64,000 bases of DNA. Origin: Syngnathus acus (taxonomy: Eukaryota > Chordata > Actinopteri > Syngnathiformes > Syngnathidae). The first letter of the stretch is position 1; every line of letters begins with the position of its first letter. The translations under genes and the position numbers were made by a program. The stretch lies in assembly GCF_901709675.1 (NCBI RefSeq), contig NC_051101.1, positions 372,001-436,000 on the forward strand, read 5' to 3'. Below the pieces are notes generated by a model that did not search any database, had not been told where the DNA came from, and worked only from the letters and a program-made list of their open reading frames with translations. Below are positions 36,841 through 50,388 of this stretch, piece after piece.

Positions 36841-38065
36841 CGTGAGAATTTGTGCCCCCCTCCCATTTTGAGAACGGTGAGTCCTGGACATCGACTGGCT
36901 TTTTTTCTATCTTCCTGGGGGTCTGTTCAGGTTGTGTGGAAAATTTGAACAGGTTCCCTCATTCCTAGGCCAAATTACAGGGGGGAAACAAATCCTCACA
37001 GCTGCCCCGTGAGGATATGTTCCCCCCCCCCCTTATTTTGAGAACGGTGAGTGCTGGACTGCAGCTGTTTTTTTTCTGTCTTCCTGGGGGTCTGTTCAGG
37101 TTGTGTGGAAATTTTGAACAGGTTCCCTCATTCCTAGGCCAAATTACAGGGGGGGAACAAATCCTCACGGGTGCCCTGTGAGAATATGTTCCCCCCCCCC
37201 TTATTTTGAGAACGGTGAGTGCTGGACTCCAGCTGTTTTTTTTTCTGTCTTCCTGGGGGTCTGTTCAGGTTGTGTGCCAAATTTGAACAGGTTCCCTCAT
37301 TCCTAGGCCAAATTACAGGGGGGGAACAAATCCTCACGGGTGCCCTGTGAGGATATGTTCCCCCACCTTATTTTGAGAACGGTGAGTGCTGGACTCCAGC
37401 TGTTTTTTTCTGTCTTCCTGGGGGTCCTTTCAGGTTGTGTGGAAAATTTGAACAGGTTCCCTCATTCCTAGGCCAAGTTACAGGGGGGGAACAAATCCTC
37501 ACAGCTGCCCCGTGAGGATATGTTCCCCCCCCTTATTTTGAGAACGGTGAGTGCTGAACTCCAGCTGTTTTTTTTCTGTCTTCCTGGGGGTCCTTTCAGG
37601 TTGTGTGGAAAATTTGAACAGGTTCCCTCATTCCTAGGCCAAGTTACAGGGGGGGAACAAATCCTCACAGCTGCCCCGTGAGGATATGTTCCCCCCCCTT
37701 ATTTTGAGAACGGTGAGTGCTGGACTCCAGCTGTTTTTTTTCTGTCTTCCTGGGGGTCCTTTCAGGTTGTGTGGAAAATTTGAACAGGTTCCCTCATTCC
37801 TAGGCCAAGTTACAGGGGGGGAACAAATCCTCACAGCTGCCCCATGAGGATATGTTCCCCCCCCTTATTTTGAGAACGGTGAGTGCTGGACTCCAGATGT
37901 TTTTTTTCTGTCTTCTTGGGGGTCTGTTCAGGTTGTGTGAAAATTTTGAACAGGTTCCCTCATTCCTAGGCCAAATTACAGGGAGGGAACACATCCTCAC
38001 AGCTGCCCGGTGAGGATATGTCCCCCCCCCCCCCCCCCTTATTTTGAGAACGGTGAGTGCTGGAC
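36841..38065. repeat. ~166-bp tandem array, seven units plus a partial
   Basis: TTTTGAGAACGGTGAGTGCT-type starts occur at 36866, 37036, 37204, 37371, 37535, 37702, 37868 and 38042 (spacing about 165-174). Each unit contains GGGGGAACAAATCCTCAC, nine bases, and GTGAGGATATGTTCCCCC, a hairpin with 17 of 18 paired positions. Variable C-runs follow. Further copies lie at 39073-39160 (inverted) and 39280-39427. Frames of 66-67 codons in each unit are by-products of the repeat. Confidence 0.9.
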
Positions 38066-38074
38066 TTCATTAAT

Positions 38075-38839
38075 TACAACAGACATCGCTGGCCAGTAAT
38101 ATCTCAGAGAGATGCTGTCTTGTTTTATTTTGCCCGGTGTGTGCCCCTGCCGGGCTGGCATGAAAACTCTTAAAAATTTCTTTTGCCTCTTCAGCACCAC
38201 AGACAACCTTCACTTGGACTGCCCGGTCTGTGCCTTTATGGCGGCAATAATACAGCTCCCCTCCTGAGTAGAAGTAAATATAAAACATTGAATTAGCACC
38301 ATACTTGTGGTAATTCATTAAGTGCTCACTCAATACACCTAATTGGAAATTTGCTACTTGGACAAAAAAAACCCATTAGTTTCATAATATATCAAATGTA
38401 CACTCAATGGGTCTACAACCAAATATGTTACTTTAGTTTGATAATTTATCAAATATTTACTTGATAGATCCACAAATAGTTACTTGAAATAAAAAACAGC
38501 TTGAGTTGCACTCAACAAATTCAACAATTTCCTTCATAGTGAGGTGTGTTATATATATTGCTTCCAACATTTTGCAAGTCAATTATTTGTCTTATAGAGT
38601 AATTACTCTAAAACTTAAGTTTCTGACGTTAGTGTAGAAATTAGCAGGTTCTGCAATGTGAATTTTTGGTGCGTCTCTGGATCTAATTTACTTGATTTAT
38701 GTACAATGTGTATCTTACCCTCAACGTCGTAAAAAGAAGCTTTTCTTCTCAATACGTACTTCTCCTTCTTCGTAATACCATTTTGGTATTCTTGTTTTGT
38801 TTTGTAGGCAATAATTTGTTGGTAAATAGTTGGGTCCAT
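38075..38839 (-). pseudogene. Ginger/GIN1-like integrase N-terminus, two exons
   Basis: Exon A starts at ATG 38839 (MDPTIYQQIIAYKTKQEYQN, then KKEKYVLRRKASFYDVEG) and ends at a donor near 38719 (GAGG/GTAAGA). Exon B begins after TACTCAG near 38265 and continues GELYYCRHKGTDRAVQVKV, then IFKSFHASPAGAHTGQNKT. The H-x(6)-H spacing is that of the HHCC zinc-binding domain of integrases. The next conserved block, RYYWPAM, is only in another frame: a two-nucleotide loss after CATCTCTCTGAG shifts the frame. The catalytic core is absent, replaced by the tandem array. The exon layout resembles the vertebrate GIN1 gene. Confidence 0.65.
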
Positions 38840-38965
38840 TGTGCGGCAGCGTATTGTTGTCAGAAAACAATGGCGAAATGACGCGAAGTGCGCACTTACA
38901 AGGTGGGGTAAAATGGGTGCTTTGGTGACAAGTTTGAATTCAAGACAATATTGTTTGACCAACAA

Positions 38966-39065
38966 AGGAAAGAAAACATTATTATCTATTTGTTTATTTA
39001 TTTATTTATTTAACATCCAATATTGTATAGTTATCAGTGCAAAAATCATTTATTTACATATACAC
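38966..39065. other. AT-rich spacer inside the Ginger-like element
   Basis: (TTTA)n-rich, no feature beyond low complexity. Confidence 0.5.
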
Positions 39066-39427
39066 CGTTTTAAATGGGGGGGGAACATATTCTCACAGGG
39101 CAGCTGTGAGGATTTGTTCCCCCCCTGTAATTTGGCCTAGGAATGAGGGAACCTGTTCAAATAACATGTACAGAAATTAAATGCTAAATATTTGAAGCTT
39201 GCTTGAAGACTTGCTTTTTTTTATTAAAATTTGTATTTTTTCATTTTATTTTATTATTATTTAAAAAAAATAAAAAACAGCTGCCCCGTGAGGATATGTT
39301 CCCCCCCCCTTATTTTGAGAACGGTGAGTGCTGGACTCCAGATGTTTTTTTTCTGTCTTCCTGGGGGTCTGTTCAGGTTGTGTGAAAAATTTGAACAGGT
39401 TCCCTCATTCCTAGCCCAAGTTACAGG

Positions 39428-40771
39428 GGGGTGAGGAAGTCTACCAGCCAGTTTCGAAGGGGGGTGCTGAAGCCCAGGTGCTCCAGTTTTTCCACCAGAT
39501 GTTGTGGAATGATGGTGTTAAACGCTGAGCTGAAGTCCAGGAACAGCAACCGCACGTGGGTGTTCCTCTCCTCCAGGTGAGCCAGGCTCAGGTGAAGAAC
39601 GGAGGAGATGGCATCCTCAGTAGAGCGGTTCTGCCGGTAGGCAAACTGGAACGGATCGAATGTTGGGGGGAGTCTGGAGACTATGTGTTCTTTGAGCAGC
39701 CTTTCGAAGCACTTCATCATGATGGGAGTCAGTGCCACAGGTCTGTAGTCATTCAATGAGGTGATTTGAGGTTTCTTCGGCACCGGAATGATGGAGGCAG
39801 CCTTGAAGCATACTGGCACTTTGGCTTGGTCCAGCGAGATGTTAAAAATGTCTGTGATGACACCAGCCAGCTGGCCTGCACATTCCTTGAACACCCGCCC
39901 AGGTATGTTGTCGGGGCCTGGGGCCTTACGTGGGTTGACTCTTCTCAGAGTCTTCCACACGTCGGCTGAGTCAAGGCAGAGGGCCTCCTCTTCCTGGTGG
40001 GGAACAGTTTTAACTGCAGGAGTGCTGTTTAGTGCCTCAAAACGCCCAAAGAAGTTATTTAGACCATTTAGGAAGTCAGCATCAACCTCACCCACCGGGG
40101 GGGAGGGTAAGTTGTAGTCCGTGATCGCCCGTATGCCTTGCCACATACTCCTGGTGTTATTGGCGTCGTGGAAAAAATCCTGAATTTTTCGACTGTGGCT
40201 TCGCTTCGCTAGCCTGATGGCACGGTTCAAGTTGGCTCTCGCTGTCCTCAGTGCCTCCTTGTCGCCAGACTTGAAGGCTGAGTTCTGTGCTCGTAGCGTA
40301 TGACGTACCTCCTCAGTCATCCAGGGTCGTTGGTTGGCTCGGGTGATGATGTTCTTAGTGGTGCTGACGTCCTCGGAGCATTTGTTGATGTAGGCTGACA
40401 CAGTCATGGCGTACTCATCAATGTCGATCTGATTGTCATATGTTGCTGCTGATTTGAACATGTCCCAGTCAGAGCACTCAAAGCAGTCCTGGAGTGCCTC
40501 CATGGCCCCCTCAGACCACACCCTCACCTGCTTCACTGTGGGTTTTGCTCTGATCAGCAGGGGCCTGTATGCAGGGATTAGCATAACAGATAGGTGGTCT
40601 GAAGAGCCGAGGTGGGGGCGGGGGGCTGCTCTGAATGCATCCTTTATATTGGTGTAAACCAAGTCCAGAGTGTTCTCTCCCCGAGTTGGAAAATCCACGT
40701 GTTGGTAAAAATGAGGGAGAATAGTCTTCATGTTAGCCTGGTTAAAGTCCCCAGCAATGATGAAAACACCC
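39428..40771 (-). mobile_element. Rex1-like LINE internal segment with a long open frame
   Basis: An open frame of over 430 codons on the minus strand (40731-39421), extending in frame to IIAGDFN at about 40770. It covers the end of the endonuclease ([13 protein letters not shown]), the linker, and the first RT motifs ([75 protein letters not shown]). It stops before the catalytic FADD motif. Both ends are cut: one at a (GGAT)n tract, the other in the tandem array. Confidence 0.85.
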
Positions 40772-40773
40772 TC

Positions 40774-40858
40774 TGGATGGATGGATGGATGGATGGATGG
40801 ATGGATGGATGGATGGATGGATGGATGGATGGATGGATGGATGGATGGATGGATGGAT
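40774..40858. repeat. (GGAT)n microsatellite
   Basis: About 21 GGAT units joining the LINE segment to the right inverted arm. The left arm also ends in (ATCC)n at 36516-36535. Confidence 0.95.
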
Positions 40859-40900
40859 GATGATCACAATTAAGTATAAAGTCTCCTTTGTAATATATAC

Positions 40901-41994
40901 TGAAGGAATAGGGTCAAAAGACACAAAACCCGCCTAGCCACAATAACAGATACGCTGATATAAGATAATAACAGAGGTTGCTACAACTTCACGATTCAAT
41001 ATGTATTTCTGTGCACTGCAAAATAAATGTCTTTTGATATGTTGCCTAAATAGCTTAATGACCCTTAAGGAACTGTGTAATGCATGCCTGATGTCTTTTC
41101 TCTAAATCATGGACACGGCCAGAGTCGTCTTGACCGTTCAGTACTTGATTATATCTTGTGTTTTGACTAAACGTCATATGTCGCCTAGATGCGGGACGCC
41201 AGCTTTTCGATTACTACTGAACGCTCTGCACAGAGGGAAATGTTTTGCCTAACAAATAAAAGATATGGTGGGAAGCATGATTAAACTAAGAATATAATGA
41301 TGTGAGCAAAGACATGGAGTATCAAAAGAACTAACTTTGCATAGTCAGGGAACAGTAATAGATTAATGATGTGACAGCCAAAAGCTCACATAAATTCGTA
41401 CAAAATGACAAAAGTGAAAGAATGAGGTACGACAGCATATGTGCAAGGATGGAGGAGAATGTTTACAGGAAGGTCACTTGGAGATAAAAACCAGCTGGTG
41501 CCAGAGGGAGACAGCCAAGGACTCGGCCAAAGATGATCACCAAGGCCGAAAGACGGGATGGAAGACAACAGCCCCCACACACACACCGAATCGTCCAGAA
41601 CCAGCACCCACTCCCATTGAATCAAACTCTACTGCGAACTCGCCCCACCCCAACGACTCATCACCCATCAAATTCGCCCCACACCGGCCTGTGCAACTGA
41701 ATATAAGCTAACCAGAGAACCTTGAACGTTGCCTTTTCTGAATGGAGACTTTCTGCTCTTGAAAGGCCCAGCGCTGTATTGTACTTTCCTGAAAACAGAG
41801 CTTTCTTAACAAGAATTATGATTGAACTCAACCAACCTGTGTAAGTCTAATTTCTGCTTCAGTGTCTTTGCATTTTCCTAAATCTGAAGAAATTAAACGA
41901 GCACGCAGTGAGTGAATTGGATAACAGGTGATTGGCAATGGCTTTTGCCGTGAGGCGCAGATAGCGCTCCCTAAATTGTGGACCAAATCCAACA
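40901..41994. mobile_element. solo LTR, 1094 bp
   Basis: It interrupts the right arm of the Ginger-like element exactly: the arm sequence stops at ...AATATATAC and resumes at CTCCTTGTAGCC. The insert starts TGAAGGAATAGGG and ends CCAAATCCAACA, with ATAC on both sides (40897-40900, 41995-41998). TG...CA ends and a 4-bp duplication are the mark of an LTR. Internal landmarks: AATAAA at about 41255 and an AATATAAG box near 41699. No coding sequence; family unknown. Confidence 0.85.
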
Positions 41995-42353
41995 ATACTC
42001 CTTGTAGCCTGTACCCAAAAAGAGGAGTTTCTTTGCATCGAGGTTTATGCAAAGAGCTCACTTAATTATATTGTTGCTTTTTGGTGAAGTGAATGAGTGT
42101 TCCGACTGTACGACTGGTCTTTGAATGCACCCCGCTTCAATGGCACAACGCGGATGAATTTAAAGACATCAAATGAGAATAATCCTTTATAAAAATTAAA
42201 ATTGACTGACGCAAACGTGTTCTTCATGTTTTTATTGAAAACAACGTAGTGCTGACGCCGTACGACATCGGTTTTTCGCTTTCCAAATAAGGCGTGCGCG
42301 CTCCCGCGGCAGGGGGAACAAAATCTCACGGGGGAACCAAATCAAGCACAACA

Positions 42354-42600
42354 CCGGAAGTGACGGACCTGACTGGAGGCACGCCAAAACAAGAGTCGTA
42401 GCGCGGCGTTCACATCGCGTTTCAGTCCTTCACGCAACGAGGCTGCGACAATACGATGGCATGTCGGCTTTCTTTGCTCTTGACTTTATTTCTTCCTTTA
42501 CTTTTTAGTATTACTTTCTTTATTTTTTCTCAACACTTTCTTTTGAAAAGGTGCGCGTTTACGTCCTGGACAAAGTTCAGATTCGGAAGATTTTGGCAAC
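42354..42600 (+). promoter_or_regulatory. right half of the pmvk/decr1 divergent promoter
   Basis: Begins CCGGAAGTGACGG, an ETS-type motif whose CCGG is the transposon's target duplication, and runs 247 bp to the decr1 ATG. An upstream ATG at 42456 opens an 84-codon frame overlapping the decr1 start; whether it is transcribed depends on the start site. Confidence 0.5.
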
Positions 42601-46561
<3,961 letters not shown>

Positions 46562-46619
46562 AGAGCTTCCCGCTCTGTGATGTCATGGTCAAACTGAGCT
46601 TCTCCGTTTTTGTCAACAT

Positions 46620-46625
46620 AATAAA
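46620..46625 (+). terminator. decr1 polyadenylation signal
   Basis: AATAAA 58 bp after the decr1 stop. Confidence 0.6.
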
Positions 46626-46844
46626 CAAATGCAAGCATACTCCAAAGTGTGTACAAGTACGTTTTTTTGTACGCTAAACATGTTTTTTGTACGTTGGTAT
46701 TTCCAGTGTGTAGTGACGTGCTCACACGGAAGTCATTTTGGAACAAGGGCTGTTCTTGCACACTCGCTGTAAACTGGCGCTGTTTGTTGAACTTGCTGTC
46801 CATTTGCCGAAAAACAATTTCGTGTCGAAGTCCAATATAAATAT

Positions 46845-47935
46845 ATCAAATCAATCTTTATTTGCCAAGTTTGAGCATGCCGAAGAAGGAATTTGACTCC
46901 GGTACATCTCTGTCTCTGTACAACATTTAGGTAGCTAACAACATTCAGGACAACGTGCAAAAATTGACAATTATTCTCAAACATCCCCTGATCTTAAACT
47001 CCCAAGAGGGCAAGGAAAAACTCAAAACTCCTACTAGGGGAAATGAGAAACCTTGAGAAGAGACCACAGATGGGAGGATCCCTCTTCCAGGATGACCAGG
47101 CTGCAATGGATGCAGTGAGGACACATAGTACACATAATATGGACAATCCAAAGGCAAAGCATCAAGAGCAGGATGTTCTTGCACAGTAATGACTCTGAGA
47201 CTTTATGAGTGGTGAGAGTTCATCAGAGCGACAGCCTGGGGGAAGAAGCTGTGTCTGTGCTGATTTTGGCATACAGTGCTCTGTAACGCCGTCCGGAGGG
47301 GAGTAGTTCGAATAGACTGCAACCTGGGTGAGAAGGGTCTGTAGTGATGTTACTTGCACATTTCCTGGTCTTGGAGAGGTACAAGTCCTGGATAGATGGG
47401 AGGTTGGTCCCGATGATCTTTTCTGTAGTCCTGATTGTCCGTTGCAGTCTGTACTTGTCTTGTTTGGTGGATGATCCAAACCAGACAGTGATGGAGGTGC
47501 AGAGGATAGACTGGATGATGGCAGTATAGAAGGTCTTCAGCAGCTCCTGTGGCAGGTTGAACTTCCTGAGCTGTCTCAGAAACTACAGCCTCTGTTGGGC
47601 CTTCTTCCGGACAGAGCCTATGTGCCTGGTCCATTTCAGGTCCCGAGAGATTGTGGATCCCAGGAACTTGAAGGCGTCTGTGGAGAGAATAGTATTACTA
47701 GTGGATAGTGAGGAGTGAAAGTGGTGAAGGGTCTCGCCTGAAGTCCACTGTCATCTCCACGGTCTTGAGCGGGTTCAGCTCCAGGTGGTTTTGGCTGCAC
47801 CAGTGGACCAGCTGCTCCACCTCCTGTCTGTACGCAGTCTCGTCACCGTCCCGGGTCAGTCTGATGAGAGTGGTGTTGTCCACATACTTCAGGAGCTTCA
47901 CAGAAGAGTCGCCTGAGGAGCAATCGTTATAATAT
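46845..47935 (-). mobile_element. Rex1-like LINE, 5'-truncated
   Basis: The reversed 3' end AATCAATCTTTATTTGCCAA starts at 46852. RT tail on minus: RPGNVQVTSLQTLLTQVAVY-type frame and the KYVDNTTLIRLTRDGDETAY, QLVHWCSQNHLELNPLKTVE segment (47698-47901). Several frameshifts. Longer relative of 6690-7024. Confidence 0.85.
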
Positions 47936-47951
47936 TATTAGATATCCTAAT

Positions 47952-49506
47952 TACCGTAATTTTCGGACTATAAGTCACGTTTTCTTTCATAGTTTGGGTG
48001 GGGGGGCGACTTATAATGAGGAGCGACTTATATATGGATTTTTTCAAAAATCTTCAAAAAAAAAAAGTGGAACCACGATGGAGCAAGGGATTACTGTAAT
48101 TTGAATTTCAAGTGACGTCAGCAGCGCAGCTCGGCGGTTGTTTACAAAAAGGACAAAGATTGATCACGGGATGACGAAGATGACGAAGGGCCCCACGTAC
48201 TACCGGCATCACTTTGTTTCTAAGTGACACGGAGGACGAAGAGTTTGAAGGATTTAAGGATTTGGAGTGACACAGAAGGTTTGAAAAACTATTATGGCTT
48301 TTACGCACGCCCGGTCCTACTCTACGGAGCTCTCTTTCACCTCCGTGGATAGAAGTCGGGAGCTGGCGCTCGGCCGAGTAGCTGTCCGGGGATGGTAGAT
48401 GGGGCTCGGTCATGGCTTTTACGCACGCCCGGTCCTATTCTATGGAGCTCTCTTCCACCTCCGTGGCTGGAAGTCCACGCCGCCACACGCCTGGAAGTTT
48501 GTTTTGTTAAATAAAGAGCCGTTTACCAAACCCACGTCTTTCCTTGTACTTTGTTAATGCTACAATATAGTTATATACTAGATCTGTGGAATAACGACGA
48601 GGCTGACGTCAGGGCGCACGCGCGGCGTTGTTGACAAAGGACGAGGAATTTGATCGATGGATTTAATGATTTAGAGTGACACAGATGGTTTGATAATATT
48701 ATTGCTTATATAATAGTTATTTGGGGCGGCTCGGTGGGGCACTGGGTAGCACGTCCGCCTCACAGTTAGGTGGGTGCGGGTTCGATTCCACCTCCGGCCC
48801 TCCCTGTGTGGAGTTTGCATGTTCTCCCCGTGGGTTTTCTCCGGGCACTCCGGTTTCCTCCCACATCCCAGAAACATGCTTGGTAGGCCGATTGAAGACT
48901 CCAAATTGTCCCTAGGTGTGAGTGCGAGTGCAAATGGTTGTTTGTCTCTGTGTGCCCTGCGATTGGCTGGCGACCTGTTAAGGGTCCCCCGCCTACTGCC
49001 CGTTGACGGCTGGGATAGGCTCCAGCACACCCGCGACTCCCGTGGGGACTAAGCGGTTCAGAAAATGGATGGATGGATAATAGTTATTTGATATATAATT
49101 TATATATCGTTATATGGGCCTGTGGAATATTTTGAAGTGCAAGCGCCGTCAGCGGCGCGCACCCATTGTTGACAAAGGATGATCGATGGATTTAATGAAT
49201 TGGAGTGACACAGATGGTTTTATAAACGTGTTATTTATGTAATAGTTATTTGAATAATTCTGAATGTTACGTCAGGCCCGTTCTCAGCTCTTCGTTTGTG
49301 TTTATGTCACGTTAGCTTACCTATCGTTTAGCCTGTTGTTGCTCGTTCATGTCTGTTCCTGGTGTTGGACTTTGTCGAATAAATGTCCCCCAAAATGCGA
49401 CTTATACTCCGGAGCGACTTATATATGTTTTTTTTCACGTTATTGTGCATTTGATGGCTAATGCGACCTATATTCCGGAGCAACTTTTAGTCCGAAAATT
49501 ACGGTA
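47952..49506. mobile_element. long CCGTAATTTTCGG-type inverted-repeat element
   Basis: TA-flanked ends CCGTAATTTTCGGACTATAA (47954) and TAGTCCGAAAATTACGG ending at 49504. TATAAGTCGC-like repeats sit inside each end. The interior contains three diverged ~150-180-bp units, each with AGTGACACAGA(T/A)GGTTT (48266, 48674, 49204), and an inserted SINE (48721-49078). Same end family as 1960-2132. Confidence 0.75.
48721..49078 (+). mobile_element. tRNA-derived SINE with RTE-like tail
   Basis: Head GGGGCGGCTCGGTGGGGCAC, A-box-like GGGTAGCACGTCCGCC, B box GGGTTCGATTCC. Body with GTGTGGAGTTTGCATGTTCT, GGTTTCCTCCCACATCCCAG, CTGCGATTGGCTGGCGACC and TGGGATAGGCTCCAGCAC. Tail (GGAT)n. One of the commonest fish repeats. 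Confidence 0.85.
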
Positions 49507-49683
49507 TTAAAAGTAAATGTACTTACATTGTATGCTCGTATGTTCTGAAATACTCTCGACATCGCCCGAATGATAGATTACATGCTGAACCGCAACATGA
49601 CACGTCAAACGTAGTGCGCTAGTGAACTAATTTTAATTAGCTACTTTATTGTAGATCTTTCTCCGGTAAATCACAAAGAAATT

Positions 49684-49743
49684 GGCTTGAACTCAGATTA
49701 CTGGATTCAAAGTCCAGAGTGCTAACCATTACACCATGGGACC
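49684..49743 (-). pseudogene. tRNA-Gln(TTG) 5' portion
   Basis: The minus strand matches the vertebrate tRNA-Gln from the acceptor 5' strand GGTCCCATGGTGTAATGG through the D arm, the anticodon arm with loop CTTTGAA (anticodon TTG), and into the T arm (CTGAGTTCAAG), where homology stops. The 3' T-stem strand and acceptor strand are missing, so it cannot fold as a mature tRNA. Confidence 0.85.
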
Positions 49744-49810
49744 CTCAGGCCCAGTCAATGGGAGGCATATGGTTTCATTTTTTTCCCCCCAAATATATGA
49801 CCAAAGATTT

Positions 49811-49836
49811 GAGTTCCAACCGAGACTTGAACTCAG
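49811..49836 (-). pseudogene. tRNA-Gln 3' portion
   Basis: Minus strand CTGAGTTCAAGTCTCGGTTG + GAACTC corresponds to the T arm and acceptor 3' strand of a tRNA-Gln whose 5' strand would be GGTTCCA. It lies 67 bp upstream (in tRNA orientation) of the 5' portion, with the pair in permuted order. Confidence 0.6.
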
Positions 49837-49839
49837 TGT

Positions 49840-50217
49840 CAGGGTCCCGGAGCATTCTCTTTGTCCACAGGTGGCGTCCGTGAGCAGGGTGGCGGAGGAT
49901 CTACAGGTGTTCCTGATCTGTTAAGGGGAGGCTCATAAGGAGCTTGCGGCCAGCAGATCCTCGCCAGAGTGTTTGCCCATGTGGTTGCCTCCACGGCCGT
50001 GTATTTGTTCTCTGATCTACCCTGCTCGCCTTCGCCACATCTCCTAGCTCTCCGGTCTGCCCGTTTGCCCTCCGCCGCATTACAATCGAACCATCTGACA
50101 AACCTATTGTTGTCTTCCAGCTCCTGGATCCACCTCGCTGATCTCCCGATAGAAACCACTCGTCCATGGCGGCACTTCACTCACTCCACCTTCGAAGGAC
50201 CAGTTCTACCCAGTGCG
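49840..50217. other. unassigned stretch
   Basis: No conserved protein or known repeat core recognised. It is GC-balanced sequence ending in GCGCCACCGAGCCGCCCC, the reversed SINE head. Confidence 0.4.
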
Positions 50218-50388
50218 CCACCGAGCCGCCCCAAATAACAATTATATAAGCAATAATATTATCAAACCATCTGTGTCACTCTAAATCATTAAATCCATCA
50301 ATCAAATTCCTCGTCCTTTGTCAACAACGCCGCGCGTGCGCCCTGACGTCAGCCTCGTCGTTATTCCACAGATCTAGTATATAACTAG
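50218..50388. repeat. inverted copy of 48564-48736
   Basis: The sequence GAGCCGCCCCAAATAACAAT to GTTATTCCACAGATCTAGTA + TATAACTA is the reverse complement of 48564-48736, with only small differences and 1.48 kb between the arms. Confidence 0.85.

Larger units (their letters stand above)
36106..42353. mobile_element. Ginger-like (integrase-type) DNA transposon, 6.25 kb, with nested insertions
   Basis: Inverted termini TGTTGTGCTTGATTTGGTTC (36106) and the complement ending ...GCACAACA at 42353, flanked by CCGG on both sides (36102-36105, 42354-42357). The inverted arms continue for about 425 bp: left 36106-36530, right 40858-40900 plus 41999-42353, interrupted there by a solo LTR. A TGT start, a 4-bp duplication and an internal integrase-like zinc-binding coding fragment (38075-38839) match the Ginger superfamily as I know it. 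The interior also holds a ~166-bp tandem array and a LINE segment. No full transposase is present, so this copy is non-autonomous. 36531-36840 shows only an (ATCC)n start and AT-rich sequence. Confidence 0.72.

Noticed and set aside
36841-38065. CRISPR-like or prokaryotic repeat array
   Set aside because: Direct repeats of ~166 bp without unique spacers, in a vertebrate transposon; it is a satellite.
36965-39140. Seven similar 66-67-codon frames resembling a repeated small-protein family
   Set aside because: Each is the minus-strand reading of one ~166-bp satellite unit, opened by chance and copied with the repeat; C-run length changes alter the frame between units.
47162-47634. Apparent new genes in the 94-105-codon minus-strand frames
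   Set aside because: They are frame-shifted readings of the Rex1-like LINE RT C-terminus, recognised by comparison with 6690-7024 and other copies.
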